DNA from: JAMXLO01 sp963696645
GTDB lineage: Bacteria; Pseudomonadota; Alphaproteobacteria; Acetobacterales; Acetobacteraceae
DNA length: 64,000 nt
Direction of reading: 5' to 3'
NCBI GenBank assembly: GCA_963696645.1
Contig: CAVOKY010000007.1
Span: forward strand, 2,170,001 to 2,234,000
Part shown: piece by piece, positions 45,097 through 53,900 of the stretch
Layout: each line of letters starts with the position of its first letter
Position numbering within the stretch: position 1 is the first letter of the stretch
The notes under the pieces: model-generated
Databases searched by the model: none
Told to the model about the DNA's origin: nothing
What the model saw: only the letters and a program-made list of their open reading frames with translations
Position numbers and translations under genes: made by a program

Positions 45097-46677
45097 ATGC
45101 GACGCCGTACCGTGCTGCAGCTCGCTGCCAGCGCCACGATATTGGCCGCCCCACGGGTCGCGCGGACACGGCCCGAGCAAACGCTCAAATTCGTTCCGCT
45201 CATCAATCTGGCGCTGCTCGATCCGGTGGCCAGCGGGAACCGGGCAACGCACAATCACGCCTATCTGGTGTTTGATACGCTCTACGGCCTGGACGAAGCA
45301 CTCACCGCCCGGCCGCAGATGGTCGAAGGCCACACCGTGGACGAGGATGGGACCATTTGGACGTTGCGGCTGCGCGACGGACTGCGATTTCACGACGGCA
45401 CAACGGTTCTCGCGCGCGACGCGGTCGCAAGCATCAGGCGCTTCGCGGCGCGTGATCCGTTCGGCCAGGCGCTTATCGCGGCGACCGCCGAGTTATCGGC
45501 ACCGGACGATCGCACGGTGCGATTCCGCCTCTCCAAACCGTTCCCGCATCTGCCCGCAGCGTTGGCCGGGTCCTCCGTAACGATGCCGGCTATCATGCCG
45601 GAGCGTCTCGCCAGTACCGATCCGTATCGTCCCGTACCGGAGTTGGTCGGGAGCGGCCCTTATCGTTTCCTGCCCGCCGAGTTCAATGCGGGGGAGCGCG
45701 CCACGTACGAAAGATTCCCCGCTTACATGCCGCGCGGCGAGGGAACGCCGAGCTACACCGCTGGCCCGAAAGTCACCCATTTCGATCGTGTCGAGTGGCA
45801 ATCGCTGGGTGATGGCGCCACCGCTGCCGCGGCGCTGGCCCAGGGCGAGCTCGATTGGGTGGAATCGCCCAGTGCGGATCAGGTACCGTTGCTCGCCCGC
45901 AATCCTCGCGTGACGGTGGAGGTCAGGGAGGCATCGGGCTCGATCGCAGTCCTGCGGTTCAACCTTCTTCACCCGCCGTTCAATAACGCCGCCATTCGGC
46001 GCGCCCTTCTCGGCGCCATCGACCAGGCCGACGTGATGAACGCCGTGGCTGGCACCGACCGCACATTGTGGCGCGATCGGATCGGTTTGTTCGGGCCGAC
46101 CTCCCCTCTCGTCAATGCGGCCGGGATTGAGGTGATGAGCAGCCCTCGCGACTACGACAAAGTGAAGCGCAACCTCGCGGCCGCGGGATATCGCGGCGAA
46201 CCAGTTGTCGTGATGATGGGTGGTATCGGCTTTCTTCCACCCATTTCCTACGTGGGCGCGGACCAGTTGCGCAAAGCTGGCATGAATGTCGACCTGCAAG
46301 AGATGGACATGCCGACATTGTATCGCCGCCGCCTGAACAAGGCGGCGCCAAGCGCCGGCGGCTGGAATGCCTATTTCATGATAAACGACGGTTTGTTCAC
46401 AGATTGCCCGGCGACGAACCCCGGGATTCCTGGCGAAGCCAATGCTGGAAGCGGCGGCTGGCCGGACTGCCCGGTGCTGGAAGCACTGCGCCAGGACTGG
46501 CTGGACGCGCCGGATCTCACCACCGAGAAACGAATCGCCGTGCAACTACAGCTCCAGTTCTGGCGGGATGTGCCGTATATCCCGATGGGGTACTGGGTCA
46601 GGTCGGCCGCGCATCTGCGAAACATCGTTGATGTGCCCTGGGGATTCCCCGCGTTCTACGGGGTGAGAAGAGTCTGA
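45097..46677 (+). CDS. ABC transporter substrate-binding protein, family 5
   Basis: 526 aa from ATG 45097 (AAGGAAA upstream). The N-terminus MRRRTVLQLAASATILAAPR is a Tat-like signal (RRR with a short hydrophobic core). The mature part has the SBP_bac_5 signatures: LRDGLRFHDGTTVLARDAVA (about residues 98-117), then the long PYRFLPAEFNAGE region and DVPYIPMGYWVR near the end. Such periplasmic proteins deliver peptides, nickel or small organics to ABC importers. No permease or ATPase genes follow, so it is an orphan or uses a distant transporter. Co-location with aromatic enzymes hints at an aromatic or amide ligand. Confidence 0.88.
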   Translation: MRRRTVLQLAASATILAAPRVARTRPEQTLKFVPLINLALLDPVASGNRATHNHAYLVFDTLYGLDEALTARPQMVEGHTVDEDGTIWTLRLRDGLRFHDGTTVLARDAVASIRRFAARDPFGQALIAATAELSAPDDRTVRFRLSKPFPHLPAALAGSSVTMPAIMPERLASTDPYRPVPELVGSGPYRFLPAEFNAGERATYERFPAYMPRGEGTPSYTAGPKVTHFDRVEWQSLGDGATAAAALAQGELDWVESPSADQVPLLARNPRVTVEVREASGSIAVLRFNLLHPPFNNAAIRRALLGAIDQADVMNAVAGTDRTLWRDRIGLFGPTSPLVNAAGIEVMSSPRDYDKVKRNLAAAGYRGEPVVVMMGGIGFLPPISYVGADQLRKAGMNVDLQEMDMPTLYRRRLNKAAPSAGGWNAYFMINDGLFTDCPATNPGIPGEANAGSGGWPDCPVLEALRQDWLDAPDLTTEKRIAVQLQLQFWRDVPYIPMGYWVRSAAHLRNIVDVPWGFPAFYGVRRV

Positions 46678-46751
46678 TCGCCACATCCCGGGTACCGGTT
46701 TGTCGACCGCCATCAGGTTGAAACCGGAAAGTCACGGAAAGGCCGGATCCA

Positions 46752-47795
46752 ATGAGCGATTATACGATCGCGCCAGAACGCCAGGCGTTTTATGGTCAGA
46801 TTGGCCAGCACAATCTTGCCCCGCTGTGGGAACGACCGCCCGGCATGTATTGCCGCGCCCCTGTCTCCCCGGCGCGGCCGTATCACTGGGATTACGACAA
46901 TGTCGTTCGTCCCCTCATGCTGCAAGCCGGCGGTCTGATCACCGCCAGAGAGGCGGAACGCCGCGTTCTGATTTTGGAAAACCCGGGCCTCAGGGGACAA
47001 CGGCGAATCACGAGTTCGCTCTTCGCCGGCCTGCAACTGATCCTGCCCGGTGAGGTTGCTCCCGCGCACCGGCACACGCCCGCGGCGCTGCGTTTCATCA
47101 TCGAGGGCCACGGCGCTTATACTGCCGTCGAAGGTGAGCGCGCCCTGATGGAACCGGGTGATTTCATTCTGACACCATCGTGGAGTTGGCACGACCATGG
47201 CAACGAATCGAACAGCCCAGTGGTCTGGCTCGACGGACTTGACACCCCGATGGTCAGAATGCTCGACGCTAACTTCGCGGATCCAATGAACGACGAAACG
47301 CAGGGCATCATCCGCCCGATCGGCGACAGCCTCGCGCGATTTGGCGCCAATATGGTCCCGGTGGACTGGAGGCCCGAGACAAAGTCGTCGCCTGTGTTCA
47401 ACTACCCCTATACCCGCTCCCGCGATGCACTCGCGACGCTGTCGCGCAATGGCGATCCCGACTTCCATCACGGCTACAAGCTTCGCTACATCGATCCGAC
47501 AACCGGTGGTTCTCCGATGCCAACGATCGGCGCGTTCATGGCGCTGTTGCCGGGCGGATTCAATACCGCGCCATACCGGGCCACGGACGGCACGATTTAT
47601 TCGGTCATGGAAGGCACGGGCGAAACGATCGTGGGCGACACCGTGTTCCGCTGGAAGCCGCGCGATATCTTCGTGGTCCCCAGTTGGTACACCCATCACC
47701 ATCGCGCTGAGTCCGAAGCGGTCCTGTTCAGCTTCTCGGATCGACCCGTTCAGGATGTACTGGGCTTGTGGCGTGAGGAACGGTTGCCTGACTGA
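46752..47795 (+). CDS. Gentisate 1,2-dioxygenase (bicupin)
   Basis: 347 aa, the normal length. The first cupin carries the Fe(II) ligands H106 and H108 (APAHRHTPAALRFIIEG) and H147 (SWHDHGN); the second cupin is degenerate except for VVPSWYTHHHRAE near the end. The N-terminus (PLWERPPGMYCRAPVSPARP, then HWDYDNVVRPLMLQAG) matches gentisate dioxygenases. It opens the gentisate ring to maleylpyruvate in the cytosol; salicylate 1,2-dioxygenase or 1-hydroxy-2-naphthoate dioxygenase are close alternatives. It is 75 bp downstream of the solute-binding protein. No maleylpyruvate isomerase or hydrolase is in the window, so the pathway would have to be completed elsewhere. Confidence 0.88.
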   Translation: MSDYTIAPERQAFYGQIGQHNLAPLWERPPGMYCRAPVSPARPYHWDYDNVVRPLMLQAGGLITAREAERRVLILENPGLRGQRRITSSLFAGLQLILPGEVAPAHRHTPAALRFIIEGHGAYTAVEGERALMEPGDFILTPSWSWHDHGNESNSPVVWLDGLDTPMVRMLDANFADPMNDETQGIIRPIGDSLARFGANMVPVDWRPETKSSPVFNYPYTRSRDALATLSRNGDPDFHHGYKLRYIDPTTGGSPMPTIGAFMALLPGGFNTAPYRATDGTIYSVMEGTGETIVGDTVFRWKPRDIFVVPSWYTHHHRAESEAVLFSFSDRPVQDVLGLWREERLPD

Positions 47796-48134
47796 TGACA
47801 GGAACGGACAACCGGTCCGCCCTCTTCCAGGAACTTGCCGGTGCGAACCGGAAGGGAACGTCCGCTCCGGCGTACAAATCCCCCGAACCCGTCAGTCCGC
47901 TCCCGGCCAACTCTGGTCATTCGACAGTGCCCAGCCGAGCGGCCGGCTTGGGTCGCTCCCGGCCGCTCGCCTGATCCCCAATGAATGACCACGTAGGGTG
48001 GCTGAACGAACCCGCTTCGCGGGAAGGGCGCGGGGTGTTGCTGAGCGAGTAGACGCGCAGCTGATGCACATCGATTGAGCGCGGCCCGGTGCGGGCTGAG
48101 CGTTTCGGCTTCTTCAACCAAGAGGAGCCGACCG
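47796..48134. other. Leader of the IS91-type unit, no gene seen
   Basis: This 339-bp gap has no supported gene. From about 47,985 it probably belongs to the IS91-type unit: it contains the stem GAACCCGCTTCGCGGG (CCCGC-TTC-GCGGG hairpin, 48009-48021) of the sort found at IS91-type ends. The exact boundary is not fixed. Confidence 0.35.
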
Positions 48135-48919
48135 ATGGACGAGACCATTCGCACCGCTGCAATCAGCCCACTGCGCCAGCGTCTGATCGACGATATGAAC
48201 CTGCGCCGGTTCTCGCGCGCGACACAGCACAGCTACATTCGCGACGTGGGGCGCTTTGCGACGTTCCTGGGGCGCTCACCTGATACGGCGACCGCGGATG
48301 ACGTGCGCCGGTTCCAGATCGAACAGCGCGGTGCCGGCGTGCCGACGCCGACGATGAACAGCATCGTGTCGGCGTTGCGCTTTTTCTTCACGCACACCAT
48401 CGACCGGCCCGACCTGGCACGCAAGGTGATCCGGGTGGCGCATCCGCGTAACCTGCCCGTGGTGCTGAGCCGGGACGAGGTTGCGCGACTGCTCAACGCA
48501 ACCACGTGCCTCAAGCATCAGGCAGCCCTCTCGGTCGCCTATGGCGCAGGCCTGCGTGTGGCGGAGGTCGCGGCGCTCAAGGTCAGCGACATCGACAGCG
48601 AACGCATGTTGCTCAGGGTCGAGCGTGGCAAGGGTGGCCGGTATCGCAATGCCATCCTCCCGGCAGATCTGCTCACCCTGCTGCGCGAGTGGTGGAAGGC
48701 CGGGCACCAACAGGGCGTGATGCATCGTGACGGTTGGCTGTTTCCGGGACAGCACGCCATGAAGCCGATCAGCACCCGGCAACTCCATCGCGTCGTCGTC
48801 GAGGCGGCCCAGGCCGCTGAGATCATCAAGCGGGTCGGACCGCATACGCTGCGCCACAGCTTTGCCACCCATCTGCTGGAAGACGGCGTCGACATCCGCG
48901 TCATCCAGGTCTTGCTCGG
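48135..48919 (+). pseudogene. IS91-associated tyrosine recombinase, 5' part (interrupted)
   Basis: From ATG 48135 (GAGGAG upstream) 262 residues run MDETIRTAAISPLRQRLIDD through the SAM-like core domain to the catalytic R141 (GAGLRVAEVAALKV) and HTLRHSFATHL (H237, R240), ending IRVIQVLLG at the insertion point. The distal His and the tyrosine nucleophile are on the far side of the inserted element (51,478-51,601), which rejoins in frame as VLLGHAKLENTAFYTKV. XerC-like proteins of this kind are commonly paired with IS91-type HUH transposases. Confidence 0.85.
48914..48919. repeat. GCTCGG direct repeat, left side of serine-recombinase element
   Basis: GCTCGG here and at 51472-51477 flank the insert. 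Keeping one copy restores the recombinase codons GTC TTG CTC GGG CAC GCG. Confidence 0.75.
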
Positions 48920-48942
48920 AACGGCGACATACTGCCCACAAA

Positions 48943-49218
48943 CATCTAACTGAAAGGCGGATCTACTATCGCTTCCATCCGCGATGCGGTGAGACGGTTC
49001 TGATCCAGCGACAGCTCGAGTACCGCGGCATTGAGCTGGTGGTCATCTTGCAGCCAGACAGCTCGTTCGCCTGCATTCCGGCATGGATGACTCGCGAGAG
49101 CGCGGCACAATACGCGCTCAGCGAGGAGCCCCATTTTTCTGTCGACACCCTGCGATCCCTGCGCGCCGAGATCGACGCACTTTTAGGCTTTCTCCAGTCC
49201 GAATCGAAGGCGGAGTAA
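48943..49218 (+). CDS. Small DUF5372-like protein (start uncertain)
   Basis: The conserved part reads RIYYRFHPRCGETVLIQRQL, IELVVILQPDSSFACIPAWM and SVDTLRSLRAEIDALLGFL. The FHP...G...V...LPXXWT pattern resembles the DUF5372 proteins often encoded beside serine recombinases on mobile elements. No ATG precedes the conserved part within the element, so the start may be non-standard or the 5' end lost; the coordinate is the earliest in-element codon region. It directly precedes the 58-aa frame and the recombinase. Confidence 0.45.
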   Translation, partial: HLTERRIYYRFHPRCGETVLIQRQLEYRGIELVVILQPDSSFACIPAWMTRESAAQYALSEEPHFSVDTLRSLRAEIDALLGFLQSESKAE

Positions 49219-49225
49219 GCCGACA

Positions 49226-49402
49226 ATGTCGTGCCGATCCAAGGATCTCCAACTAAGCCTGTTCGAGGGGAACGAGGCGCCTCGAGTCGTGTTGGCGACC
49301 GCACAGATGAGCGATCTCGCGATATTGGTGGAAGCTCTTCTCCGCGAGATCGCGACAGGGCTGGCAAACGGGGAGGCCAGCGATGAGCAAGATCACGACT
49401 GA
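49226..49402 (+). CDS. 58-aa protein upstream of the serine recombinase
   Basis: ATG 49226 to TGA 49400-49402, overlapping the recombinase start by 20 bp. The protein (MSCRSKDLQLSLFEGNEAPR ... LEALLREIATGLANG-like helical tail) is mostly helical after a short polar N-terminus. I recognise no domain. Its conserved position between the DUF5372-like gene and the recombinase suggests a small accessory protein of the element, possibly a directionality factor. Confidence 0.5.
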   Translation: MSCRSKDLQLSLFEGNEAPRVVLATAQMSDLAILVEALLREIATGLANGEASDEQDHD

Positions 49403-51440
49403 GCATCTTGCGCGCAGTGCGTACGTCTATATCCGGCAGTCGACGGCCGATCAGCTGACGCATAACCATGAGAGTCGGCGCCGGCAATATGGTCTCGCCG
49501 ATCGCGCCCGTGAGCTCGGCTGGACCGTAGTCGAGGTCATCGACGATGACCTTGGCCGTTCGGGCGGCGGCATCGCCCGGCCCGGCTTCGAGCGCTTGCT
49601 GGCTGCGATCTGCGAAGCCCGTGTGGGCGCCGTGCTCGCGATCGAAGCGTCGCGACTGGCACGGAACGGCCGTGATTGGCACACGTTGATCGAGTTCTGT
49701 GGCTTGGTCGGGACCCTCATCGTCGACGAGGACGGAATCTATGATCCTCGCCATCCCAATGATCGATCGCTGCTTGGAATGAAGGGAACGATGAGCGAAC
49801 TTGAACTGTCGCTGTTTCGCCAGCGCTCGCAAGAGGCGCTGAAGCAGAAGGCGAGCCGGGGTGCGCTGATCCTCGGCGTTGCCGCTGGCTATGTGAAAGT
49901 TGGGCGCGACCGGATCGAGAAGAATGCCGACCAGCGCGTTCGCGAGGCACTGCAGCTCGTCTTTGCAAAATTTGCTGAGTTCCAAAGCGCCCGACAGGTC
50001 CATATCTGGTTGCGCGACGAAGCCATCGAGTTGCCCGTGAAGTCGCGCGATGGCGAGGCACGCGGCATCGTCTGGCGATTGCCGGCCTACAATATCGTGC
50101 ATAACATTCTGACCAATCCGATCTACGCGGGCGCCTATGCCTTCGGTCGCACGACGAGCAAGGTGAGTGTTGAGCAGGGGCGCAAATGTGTCAGGCGCGG
50201 CGTGCATCGGCCGATGGCCGAATGGGACGTTCTCATCAAGGATCATCACGCCGGCTACATCACCTGGGAGGAGTTCGAGAGGAACCAGGGCGTGATCGCC
50301 AACAATGCAACCGGCAAAGGCAGCGCCGCGGCCAGGGGGGCAGTTCGGCGCGGAGAGCTGTTGCTGCCCGGCCTTCTGCGCTGTGGTCATTGCGGCCGCA
50401 AGCTGCACGTGTCCTACAGTGGCAAGCTTGGCCGCTACAACTGCTATGGCGCCCGCACAAACCACGGCACGGCACGCTGCATCTCGATCAGCGGCTTGAG
50501 TATCGATGGTGCCGTCGGCGCAGAGGTACTGCGCATCTTGAAGCCGCTTGGCATTGAGGCCGCCGTCAAGGCAATCGAGACTCAGACGAACGGAACATCG
50601 GTCGCACAACGGCAGCTTGAGTTATCGCTTCAACAGGCACGCTACGAGGCCGCGCATGCCCGTCGACAATACGATACGGTCGATCCCGCGAATCGCTTAG
50701 TGGCCGCCGAGCTGGAGCGCCGCTGGAACGATGCATTGCAGACTGTGCGCAGAATAGAAGGCGAACTCGCTGCCATCGTTGCGGCCAAGCCTCCACCACT
50801 GGGCGAACCGGAGCGGCAGCAACTGATGCGGCTCGGCGCGGATCTCGAACGGGCCTGGTCGCACCCGGCTGCCACAGCCGCCACGCGCAAGCGCGTCTTG
50901 CGCACTGCGCTGAACGAGATCGTGGTGCGCAAGGAGGGACCGGTCATCAACATGGTTCTGCACTGGACGGGCGGAGACCACACTGCATTACAGGTCAAGC
51001 TGAGATTGAATGCTGCCGGTCGGCATCATTGGCCACCGCCGGATGATGACATAGCACTGGTACGCGAGTTGGCGCGTTTGATGCCGGATCGACAGATCGC
51101 CCGCCTCCTCAATCGTTCGGGCAAATCGACGGGGTATGGCAACTGATGGACCGAGCAGCGCGTGCGCGGCTTCCGCAACCACCACGATATCGCGGTGTAC
51201 CGCGACGGCGAATGGGCCGAGCGCGGTGAGATCACGCTCGATGTGGCCGCACAGATCGTTGGCGTCGCCAAGATGACGGCGCTTCGCATGATCCGGAGAG
51301 GCGATCTCAAGGGGCGCCAAGCCTGCAAGGGTGCACCCTGGGTCATCAAGGCGGATGACGTGGCCGCATTTAGCATCCGTAGCCCGGCAACAGGTCCGGT
51401 AACACCAAATTCGGTGCAGCAGATCCTTGAGTTTCAGTGA
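49383..51440 (+). pseudogene. Large serine recombinase with an in-frame TGA
   Basis: From ATG 49383 the frame runs 587 codons to TGA 51144-51146. Resolvase domain: AYVYIRQSTADQLTHNHESR with the catalytic Ser (residue about 19), then AIEASRLARNGRDWHTLIEF. The recombinase domain has NIVHNILTNPIYAGAYAFGR and the zinc ribbon LRCGHCGRKLHVSY. After the TGA the same frame continues WTEQRVRGFRNHHDIAVYRD and a helix-turn-helix-like end (LDVAAQIVGVAKMTALRMIR) to TGA 51438-51440. Homologues I know read GN-G-W here, so a GGA-to-TGA change is likely. The catalytic domain is intact, and the shortened protein might retain activity. Confidence 0.75.
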
Positions 51441-51477
51441 GATAGCGGGACGCGCATTATAAATCACGACCGCTCGG

Positions 51478-51601
51478 GCACGCGAAGCTGGAGAACACCG
51501 CCTTCTATACCAAGGTCGCGACCCGAACGGTGCGTACCGTGACCAGCCCGCTCGACAAGCTCGGCATGTTCAAGGCCGCAGAGATCGCACCCGCCGGCTG
51601 A
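51478..51601 (+). pseudogene. IS91-associated tyrosine recombinase, 3' part
   Basis: It continues the interrupted recombinase: GHAKLENTAFYTKVATRTVR, then SPLDKLGMFKAAEIAPAG-stop at 51599-51601. It holds the last catalytic His and the Tyr nucleophile (AFYTKV). Four bases separate its stop from the GTG of the IS91 transposase. Confidence 0.85.
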
Positions 51602-51605
51602 GGCG

Positions 51606-52799
51606 GTGCGCGCCTCGCTCGAGGTCGCCGATATCTTCCGTGCTGCCGGCCCCACTTATCGGGCCACCCATGCCGGACACCTGAGCCTTCATCAGCTCAA
51701 GGTCATGTCGGCGATCGAGCATTGCCGCACCGCGGCCCTCGGCGGTCATGTCGAGGCTTGCGAGGACTGCGGCCACTGGCGGATCGCCTACAACAGCTGC
51801 CGCAACCGGCACTGCCCCAAGTGCCAGGGTGCTGCCGCGCGCGCGTGGCTCGCCGAGCGCGAGGCCGACCTGCTGCCGGTCGGATACTTCCACGTCGTCT
51901 TCACCCTGCCGGCCGAGATCGCCGACATCGCCTTCCACAACAAGGCGGTCATCTACGACCTGCCGTTCCGGGCGGCGTCAGAGACCATGCTCACCATCGC
52001 CGCCGACCGGCGCCATCTTGGTGCGCGCATCGGTATCACCGCCGTGCTCCACACCTGGGGATCGGCACTGACCCACCACCCCCATGTGCATATGATCGTG
52101 CCGGGCGGCGGCATAACCCTCGATGGACAGCGCTGGATCTCTTCGCGACCGGCGTTCCTCCTACCGGTGCGCGTCCTGTCCAAATTGTTCCGCCGCCTGT
52201 TCCTCACCAGACTGATCGCACTCCACGACGCCGGCAGGCTTGCCTTCTTCGGCAACCTCGCACCACTCGCCGACCGTCGGGCCTTCCAGCGTCACCTCTC
52301 GCCGGTCCGCCATAAACGCTGGGTGGTCTACGCCAAGCCGCCCTTCGCCGGTCCCGAAGCCGTGCTCGCCTATCTCTCGCGCTATACCCATCGCGTCGCC
52401 ATCTCGAACCGGCGGCTGCTTGCTTTCGACGAGACCGGCGTCACCTTCCGCTTCAAGGATTATCGCCGCAATGGCGCGGACCGCCAGCAGGTCATGACGC
52501 TCGGCAGCGACGAGTTCATCCGCCGCTTCCTGCTTCACGTCCTGCCGCGTGGGTTCCATCGCATTCGTCACTATGGCCTGCTCGCCAGTTCGGCGCGCAA
52601 GGTCAGCCTCGCACGCGCCCGCGAATTACTCGCCGTCGCGCCGCCGCCCGATGACGACGTGCCAGAAGAGCCGCTCGATGTCCGCCCACCATGTCCATGC
52701 TGCGGGGAACACATGATCATCATCGAGACTTTCCCTCGCTGGAGGCAGCCCAGGGCGCCGCCGCATCGGCCAAGCCCAACCGGGAGGACTGCTTCGTGA
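51606..52799 (+). CDS. IS91-family HUH transposase (Y2 type)
   Basis: 397 aa from GTG 51606. The N-terminal zinc-binding cluster is CEDCGHWRIAYNSCRNRHCP then KCQ. The HUH metal motif is HTWGSALTHHPHVHMIVPGG (HPHVH, about residues 157-161). The catalytic tyrosine region reads AVLAYLSRYTHRVAISNRRL (about residues 252-271). These are the marks of IS91/ISCR rolling-circle transposases, which move single-stranded DNA and can carry adjacent genes. The preceding split tyrosine recombinase is its usual partner. It is followed within about 130 bp by an IS630 fragment, so the terIS end may be lost. Confidence 0.88.
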   Translation: MRASLEVADIFRAAGPTYRATHAGHLSLHQLKVMSAIEHCRTAALGGHVEACEDCGHWRIAYNSCRNRHCPKCQGAAARAWLAEREADLLPVGYFHVVFTLPAEIADIAFHNKAVIYDLPFRAASETMLTIAADRRHLGARIGITAVLHTWGSALTHHPHVHMIVPGGGITLDGQRWISSRPAFLLPVRVLSKLFRRLFLTRLIALHDAGRLAFFGNLAPLADRRAFQRHLSPVRHKRWVVYAKPPFAGPEAVLAYLSRYTHRVAISNRRLLAFDETGVTFRFKDYRRNGADRQQVMTLGSDEFIRRFLLHVLPRGFHRIRHYGLLASSARKVSLARARELLAVAPPPDDDVPEEPLDVRPPCPCCGEHMIIIETFPRWRQPRAPPHRPSPTGRTAS

Positions 52800-52919
52800 C
52801 CCGGCACGAACTGCACCACACTCGGGCCGCAGCAACCGCGCCGCGGCAGATCGCCCAGCTTGTGCCCAATGTCGCTAAATGCCTCCCGACGGTTTGCTTC
52901 GACTACTACCCCGAGTCGC

Positions 52920-53531
52920 TCATAATGCCGGGTATAACCTGTTCAGCTTTACGCGGGCGTCGGCGGTGGTGAATTGCCAATCTGCTCTGACCTGCTTGTG
53001 GTTGCGGCTATGTTCCCAGGCGGCGACCTCCTCGATGAGGCTGAGCTTGTCGGGGATCCTGCGATCGAGACATTGACCGGATAACACGCTGAGCTCGGCT
53101 TCGGCCATATTGAGCCAACTGCCGTGTTTCGGGGTGTAGTGCCATTCGAACCGCTCGACGAGACGACGGGCTTCGGCTGCGGGGAAGGCTTCGTAGAGTG
53201 ACGCTGGTTTGTGGGTGTTGAGGTTGTCCTCCATGAGCACAATCCTCTTGGCTGCGGGGAAATGTGTATCGGACAGATCCTTGAGCATGTGGGCGAAATC
53301 CACAGCGGTGTGGCGATCGGTTACTGCGACGTGCCGCCAGCCCTCCAAAGGCGCGAACATCATGAACAGGTTGACGGTTCCATTCCGCTCATATTCATAG
53401 TCATGCCGTGCGGGCTGTCCTGGCTTCAGCTTGATCGGCACACGCGTTTCGCTGATCAGTTGCTTTGATGTCTCGTCCACGCAGACCACGGGGTACTCTG
53501 GATCGTGCGGCCGATGATAAACCTCCAGCAC
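52920..53531 (-). pseudogene. IS630-family transposase, N-terminally truncated by IS3 element A copy 2
   Basis: The remaining 203 residues have the DDE set: YPVVCVDETSKQLI (first Asp), RIVLMEDNLNTHKPAS (second) and HYTPKHGSWLNMAEAELSVL (Glu). The sequence starts in mid-protein at VLEVYHRPH exactly where IS3 element A begins (53532). The missing N-terminal helix-turn-helix part is not on the other side of that IS3 copy, so the IS3 junction marks a deletion or recombination, not a simple insertion. Confidence 0.88.
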
Positions 53532-53588
53532 TGAAGTTGCCCCGGTTCCGTGGACATCCGACAGTTTGGCTTAGAGGAGTCCACGATG

Positions 53589-53900
53589 GCCAAGAAACAG
53601 CCAGTCTACACGCCTGAATTCCGCCGCCAGATGGTGGAACTGGTGCGAGCCGGCCGCTGGCCGGAGGAACTGTCCCGCGAGTTCGAGCCGACTGCGCAAT
53701 CAATTCGCAATTGGGTGGCCCAATCCGACCGTGATGCCGGCCGCGGCGATGGCGGTTTGCGAACAGCGGAGCGGGAGGAGCTGCATCGGCTGAGACGGGA
53801 GAACCGCCAGCTCCAACTCGAGCGGGAGATCCTCTCAAAAGCAGCGGCCTGGTTCGCTCGGGAGACGAACGTGATCCCACCCAAGGGTTCCAGTTCGTGA
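53589..53900 (+). CDS. IS3-family transposase OrfA (copy 2)
   Basis: 103 aa from ATG 53589, identical to copy 1: helix-turn-helix (TPEFRRQMVELVRAGRWPEE) and leucine zipper (ELHRLRRENRQLQLEREIL). It overlaps orfB by 4 bp. A one-base difference from copy 1 lies in the leader just before the start (TTAGAGGAG versus TTGGAGGAG). Confidence 0.9.
   Translation, partial: AKKQPVYTPEFRRQMVELVRAGRWPEELSREFEPTAQSIRNWVAQSDRDAGRGDGGLRTAEREELHRLRRENRQLQLEREILSKAAAWFARETNVIPPKGSSS

Larger units (their letters stand above)
48920..51477 (+). mobile_element. Serine-recombinase mobile element inserted in the IS91-type recombinase gene
   Basis: This is an insert of 2,558 bp counting one GCTCGG repeat. It carries a DUF5372-like frame, a 58-aa frame and a large serine recombinase in tight tandem. 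No terminal inverted repeats were seen, which fits movement by serine recombinase at a short core sequence. The boundaries come from the exact restoration of the interrupted gene. Confidence 0.8.

Noticed and set aside
48966..50609. 547-codon minus-strand frame opposite the serine recombinase
   Set aside because: Antisense shadow of a gene with clear resolvase and zinc-ribbon motifs.
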